A DNA stretch of 64,000 nucleotides, taken from NCBI GenBank assembly GCA_016712405.1, contig JADJRD010000014.1, forward strand, positions 868,001-932,000, written 5' to 3'. Shown here one piece after another: positions 7,815 to 16,512 of the stretch. This DNA is from Cellvibrio sp. GTDB taxonomy: Bacteria; Pseudomonadota; Gammaproteobacteria; Pseudomonadales; Cellvibrionaceae. Position numbers and translations under genes: made by a program. How positions within the stretch are numbered: position 1 is the stretch's first letter; each line of letters opens with the position of its first letter. The notes under the pieces were generated by a model. It was not told where the DNA came from. It made no database searches and saw only the letters and a program-made list of their open reading frames with translations.

Positions 7815-9917
7815 TTAATTTTCCATGCTGAAATCATAAGACATTTGATGGGTGGGTTCTTGTAAGTAATGTCCTTGAATATAATGCGCGCCTGCTTGCC
7901 ATAGAGTTGAGAGCACGCTGGCATTCTCAACAAAGGGCACGATGGTGATTTTGTTTTCCCCATGCAACTTTGAGATTAAATTAATTAAGGTTTCCGGGCT
8001 CTCGTTATTGGATTGTATGTCTGTAGTAAAGGAACCATCAATCTTGATAAAACTGGCTGTAACATGCTTCAGTGCATTAAAAGGATTAAGTGAGCATCCA
8101 AAATTGCTGATAGAAAATTGCGCTTTCATTTTCTCCAATCCCTCAGCAAATAATTTAGTTGCGTTTAGATGATTAGTTACATCAATTTCAGATACCTGAA
8201 AAACAAGGCTGTCTGGTGTTAATTTGGCAGCTTTGAAAGCAACCGCCAACCAAGGAACCAGGGAGTCATCACAGATGGAGTGCCGGCTTAAGTTCACAAT
8301 CAATTTGGTTTTATTGCCTTTGTGTCGATGCTCTGCAAGCATTTTGATGGATTCTAAAATTACCCATCGATCAATTTTGGTATTTGCCTTGATTTCTTCT
8401 GCTATATCCAAAAACTGATTGGGAGAAACTTCACTCCCTTCTTGAGTAATCATTCTCAGGTAAACTTCATAATACTCTTCGGCGGAACCTCTTAAGCTGA
8501 TAATGGGCTGAAAGAGTAATTTGAATTTGTCTGCATCCAGCGCCTGTTGAATTGCTTGTGAAATATCCTGCTTGCTATTTTTTTCTGTGGCTTCAGGTTC
8601 AAAAAGCATTGCGCCATTGCCTTTATTATTTCGAACTTTTTCCATCGCGCTACGCGCCTGTTCTATACAGGCATTGGTGTTGGTGGAGGTTTCATTAATG
8701 ATGGCAATACCAATGCTGCTGGTAATTTGAAGCGTTTTGTTATCAATATCAATAATATGAGTTTCAATATCTTTGCAGAGTTGCTGTGCTCGCGCCACAG
8801 CCGCATCGGCTTTAATGTTCGGTATGATCAGTGCAAAAGAGGTATCGCTTAGGCGAGCAACCACATCGTTGGTGTGAACTTTTGCTCTGAGTATTGAAGC
8901 GATATTGGCAAGTGCGATATCGGCTCCAGATACGCCGAATGACTGTTGAACTCTTTCGGTAAATTCATCTAATTCAATATAAAGTAAAGAAAGATGTTTA
9001 TCTTCATTAGTGCTATTAATGACACGATCTAATTCATTCAAAAAGAACTGGCGGTTATAGAGTCCGGTAACCAAGTCTTGCCATTTTATTTGTTTGATTT
9101 GCGCTTCCAGCTCTTCATTTATTTCATTTTCTTGAATGATAACTTCGTTGGAGGCGCGAGCTAAAAATTGAATACACGCCTCTTCATTATGGGTCACTAG
9201 CGATACTTCAAGATTAATCGGCTTTTCAACACCTGTCTGGGTTACCCCTTTAAAAGATAAAGTTGTTAATTCGGCTTCATCACCCTTAAGTGTGAAATCT
9301 TTCAGGAATTTTTTTAAGCGTGGTTGATCTGCTTTGCTGGCCATGTCGATAATTGGCATGGCTTCAATATCATCTTTATCTTCATACTCAAATAAATTTG
9401 CAAAGGACTCATTGGCATACAGATAAAGTCCATCTTGAACATAAGCTATAGCATCTCGGGAGCTGTCAAGAAATTGTTGTGAGCGTTTTTCGGCTTCACG
9501 AAAACGACGATCCGCAGAACGTTTTGCTTGGCGTTGTTCGCGGTTGCGTAATTCACGATCAATAACCAGCAAAAGATGTTGATCGTCATCTACATTAATT
9601 ACATCCACAGCACCTAATTTTAATCCCTTTACAATTGCCGATGGATCTTCGGTGTCATTCAACAAAATGACGGGGACATCTTTGTTTAGGCGTTGGATTT
9701 GTTTGATCGCGTTAGCAGGGGGTGGGTTGGTGGTGTTGTTCTTTCCGATCAGCAAATCCCAAGTTTGCTCTTGAAGTAATTTGATTAAAGATTCTTCATT
9801 TTCGACATACTGCGCGCGATTGGGTTTGCCTGATGCGTGCAACATACTGACCAAGCGTTCGGCTTCGGTCTTGGAGTTGTTAAGTAATAAAAGTCGAATG
9901 GTGTTGGCGGTAGTCAT
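7815..9917 (-). CDS. fimX: FimX-like degenerate GGDEF/EAL c-di-GMP receptor (REC-PAS-GGDEF-EAL)
   Basis: At 700 residues this has the size and domain order of Pseudomonas FimX: receiver-like domain (about 1-130), PAS (about 145-265), GGDEF (about 275-440) and EAL (about 455-695). The receiver lacks a clear phospho-acceptor Asp (DLLIGKNN). The GGDEF signature is replaced by RLSDTSFALI. The EAL motif reads YEVYLR and the DDFG loop reads SNFGCS, so neither synthesis nor hydrolysis of c-di-GMP is expected. FimX binds c-di-GMP and controls type IV pilus assembly and twitching; the same role is inferred here. A PilZ-like protein is encoded just upstream on the same strand. Confidence 0.85.
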   Translation of the reverse strand: MTTANTIRLLLLNNSKTEAERLVSMLHASGKPNRAQYVENEESLIKLLQEQTWDLLIGKNNTTNPPPANAIKQIQRLNKDVPVILLNDTEDPSAIVKGLKLGAVDVINVDDDQHLLLVIDRELRNREQRQAKRSADRRFREAEKRSQQFLDSSRDAIAYVQDGLYLYANESFANLFEYEDKDDIEAMPIIDMASKADQPRLKKFLKDFTLKGDEAELTTLSFKGVTQTGVEKPINLEVSLVTHNEEACIQFLARASNEVIIQENEINEELEAQIKQIKWQDLVTGLYNRQFFLNELDRVINSTNEDKHLSLLYIELDEFTERVQQSFGVSGADIALANIASILRAKVHTNDVVARLSDTSFALIIPNIKADAAVARAQQLCKDIETHIIDIDNKTLQITSSIGIAIINETSTNTNACIEQARSAMEKVRNNKGNGAMLFEPEATEKNSKQDISQAIQQALDADKFKLLFQPIISLRGSAEEYYEVYLRMITQEGSEVSPNQFLDIAEEIKANTKIDRWVILESIKMLAEHRHKGNKTKLIVNLSRHSICDDSLVPWLAVAFKAAKLTPDSLVFQVSEIDVTNHLNATKLFAEGLEKMKAQFSISNFGCSLNPFNALKHVTASFIKIDGSFTTDIQSNNESPETLINLISKLHGENKITIVPFVENASVLSTLWQAGAHYIQGHYLQEPTHQMSYDFSMEN

Positions 9918-10010
9918 AGATAATGTCTTTATCGTAAATGCCCGTATATTACCCTGTTTGGCTCTGGTCTCAACCTGTGTGTTGATTTATGTGTCAAATC
10001 CTCCTTGGGT

Positions 10011-11777
10011 TTATGCTTCATTCGAGCTCGTTAAGCTCCTGTATCCAAACTGATTGAATGCCCCGGTTGAAAAAATTCGTTTACTTAGTTGAATATTTGT
10101 TGTGCTGGGTTGTTGATTTTTATCAGGCGTAAATAGTTTGACCTTACTGTTTTCGTGAAAAGTCACGGCATTGGTGATAAGGCTGGTTGGTTGATTAATG
10201 GTGCGTAATTCAGGAATTTGTAATCCGCGTAAATATTCAGTAAACCCTCCAGTTCGATGTATTAGTGCAATACCAACGGGCGTCACTTTGGGCGAAAGAA
10301 TTTGTACGCCTAGTTGGGTAGCCCCTTTTATTTGATGGGCCCATCGAATGACACCCAATATCCAGTTGGGTCGATTATTTTCTTTAAGTGCAAGCAATTC
10401 TCCTGCTTTTACTTGTAGAGGAATTTCACCATGCCATTCCAAGCCAAAACCGCCAGGACTTTTGTCGATAAGAGGCACAGAGTAAACCAAATGTTGCCCT
10501 TGGTATTGTTCAAGAGTTTGTTGCCTTATGCGTTGCTCAATTGAACTGGTTGTTAAAAGTGAGCTGTTTTGGTCGGTTCCTGCAATATCAAAAGGATCGT
10601 CCCATGGATCTGATTCTTGTGAAGATTTTAGTTGAACTCCACGTTTGGCAAAGGCGGGGGATGCATCATTCTTTCCTGCCGGGGTATTTTCTTGTTGAAG
10701 AAAAACCTGAAAAGGCAATTGGCCAGATAAATGAAAGTGAATGTTGGTGATGCCGACAAGCACTTCAATATTAAGTCGAGTCACTTGGCGATTAAAGCTG
10801 CGTTGTGTTTGTTGTTTCCATGCGGTTTGTAAATGATTGATCACGGAAAGAGTAAATTTTTTATCTTGCGTTTCTTCTGTATTTAATTCAGATAACTCTT
10901 TAAGTCGTTGAATCAATGCCGTACAGCCTAATTCATAAGCTCCATCTAAATTGAGGTCCGATTGTTTCGCTTTACTGATAAACAGAGGTGGTATGTCAGA
11001 CTGGGTTAATGTAATCAAAACATTTTCAGATTTGGTTAAATCAAGAGGGTGAATGTTAACAAGAGTGCTTAGGTTTTCTAGCAAATTGAAGACTTGTTGA
11101 ATTTCCTCTTGCCGCAGCTGATTAGGCCTTGCTGCTGCAATTAATAAAATACGAATATAGGCATAAGTGGGGTTGCTATGATGTGTTTGTGTCAATAAGG
11201 GGTCAGCACAACTTTCGTCTAAAATATCCAAATGTTCAGCAATCAAAAATAAAGTGTGTACGGTTTGCCATAAGTATTCAGCGGGCGGCAAATAAAGCTG
11301 ATAGCTGCGCAGTGATAAGTAACCAGCACAAGTCAGAGCGCGATAGATTGCCAGAGCCAGGTGGTGCTCTTTATCTTTTGGGTTGTTACATAAATCCCGA
11401 ATAACCACTAGGTAAGCATTAAGTAGATGTTTTTGTAATGCTTGGGCGATAGTGGCAGTTTTAACTGCTGATTCAGGCATGATCAGGGGTTGGTTCAAAA
11501 AGCGTTTTGATAAGCCTTCCATACAATGATGCAAGGGGGTGCGAACTGTCTCTAGCATGGAAAGTCGCAATTCCCAATTTGCTTTAACCCGGCTCAACTC
11601 TGGTAAAGCGGTATAAAAAATGGCGCTGACCTCATCGGCTTGGGTTAAAGGCAGGCTGTGAATCCAATCAAAAATACTGGCTGCTTTTGTACTTTGGCAA
11701 AAGCTAAGGCGCGGCAGATCCTGTTCGGGAATCAACAGTTTATTGATTAGGCTCTTCAGTGATAACTCCTGGGTCAT
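10011..11777 (-). CDS. Conserved protein with C-terminal PilZ-like domain
   Basis: The start chosen is the ATG at 11775-11777 (MTQELSLKSLINKLL, 588 residues), with GGA seven bases upstream. A TTG start at 11810 would add 11 residues. The N-terminal 350 residues are helical with no motif I recognise. Residues from about 440 hold a PilZ-like barrel: LVYSVPLIDKSPGGFGLEW, then VKAGELLALKE and WILGVIRWAH. The RxxxR c-di-GMP motif of true PilZ domains is not clear. Proteins of this type sit beside fimX in pseudomonads. A role in c-di-GMP or pilus control is an inference from this neighbour. Confidence 0.7.
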   Translation of the reverse strand: MTQELSLKSLINKLLIPEQDLPRLSFCQSTKAASIFDWIHSLPLTQADEVSAIFYTALPELSRVKANWELRLSMLETVRTPLHHCMEGLSKRFLNQPLIMPESAVKTATIAQALQKHLLNAYLVVIRDLCNNPKDKEHHLALAIYRALTCAGYLSLRSYQLYLPPAEYLWQTVHTLFLIAEHLDILDESCADPLLTQTHHSNPTYAYIRILLIAAARPNQLRQEEIQQVFNLLENLSTLVNIHPLDLTKSENVLITLTQSDIPPLFISKAKQSDLNLDGAYELGCTALIQRLKELSELNTEETQDKKFTLSVINHLQTAWKQQTQRSFNRQVTRLNIEVLVGITNIHFHLSGQLPFQVFLQQENTPAGKNDASPAFAKRGVQLKSSQESDPWDDPFDIAGTDQNSSLLTTSSIEQRIRQQTLEQYQGQHLVYSVPLIDKSPGGFGLEWHGEIPLQVKAGELLALKENNRPNWILGVIRWAHQIKGATQLGVQILSPKVTPVGIALIHRTGGFTEYLRGLQIPELRTINQPTSLITNAVTFHENSKVKLFTPDKNQQPSTTNIQLSKRIFSTGAFNQFGYRSLTSSNEA

Positions 11778-11900
11778 TCTTGATTCCGTCTCATAAATGA
11801 ATAAATCCAATATAGCTTAAAAATGACAATTGATTGGTTTAAATGGAAATAAGTATTAATGCGTCGACATCTTTCATTTACCTCATCATTCCTGGGTGGG

Positions 11901-11917
11901 TGCATTATTTTGGTGCA
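11901..11917 (+). promoter_or_regulatory. Candidate NtrC enhancer site
   Basis: TGCATTATTTTGGTGCA matches the 17-bp NtrC palindrome (TGCACC-N5-GGTGCA) in all but two defined positions. It is centred about 173 bases upstream of the predicted sigma-54 start, a normal enhancer distance. Confidence 0.65.
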
Positions 11918-12055
11918 AGGCGTCAATTGATGGAGGATGGTAGGATTACACTAGTGTCATTGAGCTATTCACATAAATTAATTATAGGAGTGAATTGGCG
12001 ACATTTTTATGTATTTTAACCGATAATACCGACTAATAAAACTTTAAATATTGAA

Positions 12056-12071
12056 TGGCACAAGGCTTGCT
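12056..12071 (+). promoter_or_regulatory. Sigma-54 promoter of the nitrate reductase gene
   Basis: TGGCACAAGGCTTGCT is a perfect match to the -24/-12 consensus. The predicted start near 12082 leaves a leader of about 20 bases, with GAGGAG at 12086-12091 before the ATG at 12102. With the NtrC-like site upstream, this indicates nitrogen-limitation control. Confidence 0.82.
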
Positions 12072-12101
12072 AAACCTTGCGAATCGAGGAGTTGCAACCT
12101 T

Positions 12102-15100
12102 ATGTCTGAATTGTCGATTAAATCCGTAAAAACGGTTTGTCCTTACTGCGGTGTGGGTTGCGGTATGGTGTTGGACACTGATGGGCAAAAAGTCCTGAAG
12201 GTGACGGGGGATAAAAAACATCCTGCTAATTTTGGGCGCTTGTGCACAAAGGGGCAGACCAGTGCTCAAGTCTTGACTAATTCTGGTCGAATGGAATCGG
12301 CATTTGTACGCAATGATCGCAGTCATCAGCCCGTTAAAACTTCAATTGCTCAAGCCATTTCGTATACCGCAAAACGATTGCGTGACATTCTGGATCAGCA
12401 TGGTCCCGATGCCATCAGTTTTTATGTATCTGGGCAAATGTCGATTGAATCCCAGTATCTCGCGAACAAACTGGCTAAAGGGTTTGTGCGCACTAACAAC
12501 ATAGAATCCAATTCGCGTTTATGCATGGCTAGTGCTGGTGCGGGTTATAAGTTGTCGCTGGGTTCGGATGCGCCGCCCGGCTCTTATCAGGATTTTGATC
12601 ACACGCATTTATTTTTAGTGATGGGCTCCAACATGGCAGATTGCCATCCCATTTTGTATTTGCGAATGATGGATAGAGTTAAAGCGGAATAAAATTAATT
12701 GTGGTAGATCCTCGCAAAACGACTACAGCTGATAAGGCTGATTTGTATCTACCTATAAAACCTGGAACTGATATCGCATTCTTAAATGGAATTTTGTTTT
12801 TGTTGGTTCAATCAGAAAAAGTTGATTCGAGCTTTATCGCTCAATACACCCAAGGTTGGGAATTTTTTCCAGAGTTTCTTGCGGATTACACACCGGAAAA
12901 AGTCAGTGAGATAACACAGCTTTCCGTTGAGCAATTAAAAACAGCGGCTGATTTAATTGCAAATGCACCTGAATTTATAACCTGCTGGACAATGGGGTTG
13001 AATCAAAGCACCCACGGCACTTGGAACACGAATGCAATTTGTAATTTACATTTGGCGACCGGAAAAATTTGTCGATTGGGGAGTGGGCCATTTTCGTTAA
13101 CTGGCCAGCCTAATGCGATGGGTGGTCGCGAGATGGGTTATATGGGTTCGGGTTTGCCGGGTCAGCGTTCATTGGTATCTGAAAAAGATCGCATGTTTAT
13201 TGAGGATCTGTGGAGTATTGAACGCGGTAGTATCAGTACTCAATTAGGTAAGGGAACTGTGGATTTATTTTCTCGTATGGCGTTGGGTGAAATAAAAGCC
13301 TGCTGGATTATTTGTACTAATCCGGTGGCATCAGTGCCCAATCGAAAAATGGTCATTGAGGCTTTGCAAAAAGCGGAGCTGGTGATTGCGCAAGATGCAT
13401 TTTTAGATACAGAAACCAATTATTATGCAGATGTATTATTGCCGGGTGCTTTGTGGGCAGAGGCAGAAGGGGTGATGATTAATTCCGAACGTAATATTAC
13501 CTTGATGCAGGAAGCTGTCAGTCCACCAGGCGATGCATTAGCGGATTGGGAAATTATTGTGCGAGTTGCACGCGAAATGGGTTTTACGGAAGGTTTTAAT
13601 TTTTCATCCGCATCAGAAATTTTTGAAGAAATCAAAAAAAGTTACAACCCGACTACAGGCTATGATTTGCGCGGCGTGAGTTATAATGCATTACGAAAAT
13701 CGCCTATGCAATGGCCATGTGCTGATAAAAATTGGCAACGAAATCCTATTCGATATTTAAATAATGGCATTAATCAACCGCTGAAAACCTTGAGCGATGG
13801 CAGTCAACCGCGATTGCAATTTGCAACCGAAAATGGCAAAGCGATTTTTTATGCGCGTCCGCATATTGATCCGGTCGAAATGCCTAATGCGGAATTTCCT
13901 TTGATTTTGAATACGGGTCGCGTTCAGCACCAATGGCATACCTTGACCAAGACGGGAAAAATTCCGACGCTGAATAAATTAAATCCGGGTACTTTTCTGG
14001 AAATTAATTCACAAGACGCTGTTGAGTTGGGTATAAAAACTAAAGATAAAGTCGAGGTTCGCTCGCGGCGTGGATATGTCATATTGCCAGCCATTGTTAC
14101 CGATAGAATTCAACCCGGCAGTTGTTTTGCGCCGATTCATTGGAATGATGTGTATGGTGAAAATCTTTGTATTAACGCGGTTACCAGTGATCAAGTTGAT
14201 CCTATTTCACAGCAGCCTGAATTAAAAATTGCGGCGGTTTCATTAAAACGAATTAACCTAATTGAGGAAATTAGTGATCTTGATTCTGCTGAAAATTCGG
14301 ATGCACATGATTACGATTATGAATTGCCTGCAATGGCTTTTGCTCCAATTGCCGAGGAAACCAGTGTGGCACTGATCAATAGTTTTTCGGAAAAAATTGG
14401 TGTAATGGATTTTAAGCCTCCGGAATTTAATCTTGATGAAAAACTTTATTTGAGCGGATATATCTCGGGGCTCACTGCCAGTGCCAAATTAATTCAAGCG
14501 GTTCCTGCGTTACCCGCTGACGCCCCTATTCGGATTGAATATCGAGGTTGGATTAACGGACTCTTGGCGGGAATGTTCAGTCGTGTATTGCCCATGGGGG
14601 TGAATGCAGAATTCACAAATAAGCCAGCGCTGACCTTGTTATGGGCTTCGCAAACCGGTAATGCTGAAAATCTTGCGGGAACTTTTGCGAAAGAATTTAA
14701 GGCTCAGGGTTGGGCTGTTAATTTTCAATCCATGAATGATTACAGTCTTGAAAAATTGGCAAAAGACAAGCTGGTGATTTTTGTCACCAGTACATTTGGT
14801 GATGGTGATTCACCAGATAATGGTGGTGATTTCTGGCGGCAATTAAATTCAGAGTCTGCTCCTGCACTTCCATTGCTTGAGTTTGCATTGTTAGCATTGG
14901 GTGATTCAAATTACGATCAATTTTGTGGTCACGGTAAAAAATTATTTTCGCGCTTACAAGCCCTGGGCGCAAAACCCCTGATTGATCGTGTTGATTGCGA
15001 TACTGATTTTGAGGTTCCTGCGAATCGATGGTTATCAAAGTTAACAGAAAAATTGTCGGGTTATTCAGGGAAAAAAACCTCGAGCAACTCTGAAGTACAG

Positions 15101-16251
15101 CAATCAACAATATCTAACAGCAAATCAGGATTCACTAAAGCAAATCCTTATGCCTCACGTTTGATAATCAACCATCGATTAAGTGGTAATGGCTCGGCTA
15201 AAGATGTTCGCCAATTTGGTTTTGATTTGGCTGATTCTGACATTCATTATGAGGCAGGCGATGCCTTGGGAATTTGGCCGAAAAATTGCCCTGAATACGT
15301 CTATGAATTGGAGCAAGTGCTCAATTTAAATGCTGATGCACCAGTCATTATCGATACCCATGAAAGACCTTTGCATAAAGCCTTGATCGAAAATTTTGAA
15401 ATCTGTAAGCCCAGTAATGAAGCGTTAAAGCTGATCGCTGAAAAGTCAAAAATAAATCTTTGAGGGATTGGTTGGTAGCGGAAGATAAAACAGAATTGAA
15501 TCAATGGTTATATGGCCGCCAATTAGTCGACATCCTTCAGGAGCTTTCTGTTAAGTTGAGCTTGGATGAGTTGGTTGCAGTTTTAAAGCGCATTCAACCA
15601 CGTCTGTATTCTATTGCATCCAGTTCAAAACAATTTGCAAAAGAGGTTCATCTCACTGTTTCAGCAGTTAGATACACTCGATTTCGCGATTCAAAAAAAT
15701 ATCGCAAAGGTGTTTGCTCAACGTTTATAGCGGACAGATCTGATCATGAACCTATGCCGATTTTTATCCAGCCTAACAAACATTTTCATGTTCCTGAAAA
15801 AGGTGATCTCCCTTTAATTATGGTTGGCCCTGGAACGGGGGTCGCGCCGTTTCGTGGTTTCTTGCAAGAAAGACAAGCAAGAGGTGATCAAGGTAAAAAC
15901 TGGTTGTTCTTCGGCGAACAACACGCCGCGACTGATTTCTATTACCAAGAAGAATTATTGCAATTCCAAAAAGACGGCGTGTTGAATGAATTAAGCTTGG
16001 CCTTTTCACGCGATCAAACACAAAAAATTTACGTACAAGATCGCATGCGCGAACGCGGCCAGGAAATCTGGCAATGGCTGGAAGAGGGCGCTCACTTCTG
16101 CGTCTGTGGCGACGCCACGCGCATGGCAAAAGACGTAGACCAAGCACTACGCGACATTGTCCAACAATACGGAAAATTCGACGAAGCCGAAACGGCTAAC
16201 TACATGCGTAAGCTGAATATGGATAAGCGTTATTTGCGGGATGTGTATTGA
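12102..16251 (+). pseudogene. Assimilatory nitrate reductase fused to CysJ-type flavoprotein reductase; frame broken twice
   Basis: One polypeptide of about 1380 residues once two single-base losses are allowed. The N-terminus has the [4Fe-4S] cysteines C13, C16, C20 and C48 (CPYCGVGCGM ... GRLCTKG). The Mo-bis-MGD core follows (SRLCMASAGAG, VVDPRKTTTA, IKPGTDIA), then the dinucleotide-binding domain (QHQWHTLTKTGK). From about residue 850 there is a flavodoxin domain (LLWASQTGNAEN, TSTFGDGDSPDNG), then FAD and NADPH domains (GPGTGVAPFRGFLQER, CGDATRMAKDV). It would reduce nitrate to nitrite with NADPH in the cytoplasm. Frame breaks: near 12686, where a lost G restores AGIKLIVVDPR, and in the A run 15448-15452. 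Both flanks stay homologous, so sequencing error is likely. mobA lies about 6 kb downstream. Confidence 0.88.
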
Positions 16252-16356
16252 TTTTTGATTTTCTTTGTTTGGCTGGGCTGACTATTTAATAGCCATAATC
16301 ATTCAGGTGTTTAATCGCGCCTTCCGGGGTGTGTTACCAAACTGTCATGCACAGAC

Positions 16357-16379
16357 TTATTCACAGGTTTTGTGGATAA
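16357..16379. promoter_or_regulatory. Inverted pair of DnaA-box-like 9-mers upstream of ppc
   Basis: TTATTCACA (16357-16365) and TGTGGATAA (16371-16379, the reverse of TTATCCACA) both fit the DnaA box TTATNCACA and face each other across five bases. They lie about 135 bases before the ppc start. They could be DnaA sites or the palindromic operator of another regulator. The remaining stretch 16252-16512 shows only a TAGAAT -10-like hexamer near 16420. Confidence 0.45.
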
Positions 16380-16512
16380 AACTTAGATGCATTTTCTACC
16401 ATACTGATTGCCTATATCGTAGAATGCCTGCCTCTTTTTGATAGGGTGGATGTGTGTTTTCATCTTTATGCCCTTGTCACAAACCTGTCTTTCGATTTTG
16501 CTGGAGATGCCC

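Noticed and set aside
10011..11810. TTG start for the PilZ-like protein
   Set aside because: The ATG at 11775-11777 has a better placed GGA and needs no rare start codon; the 11 extra residues add no recognised feature.
16438..16512. N-terminal hydrophobic extension of ppc
   Set aside because: PEP carboxylase is cytosolic and homologs begin at MLKLPDTLRDN; the ribosome site fits ATG 16513.
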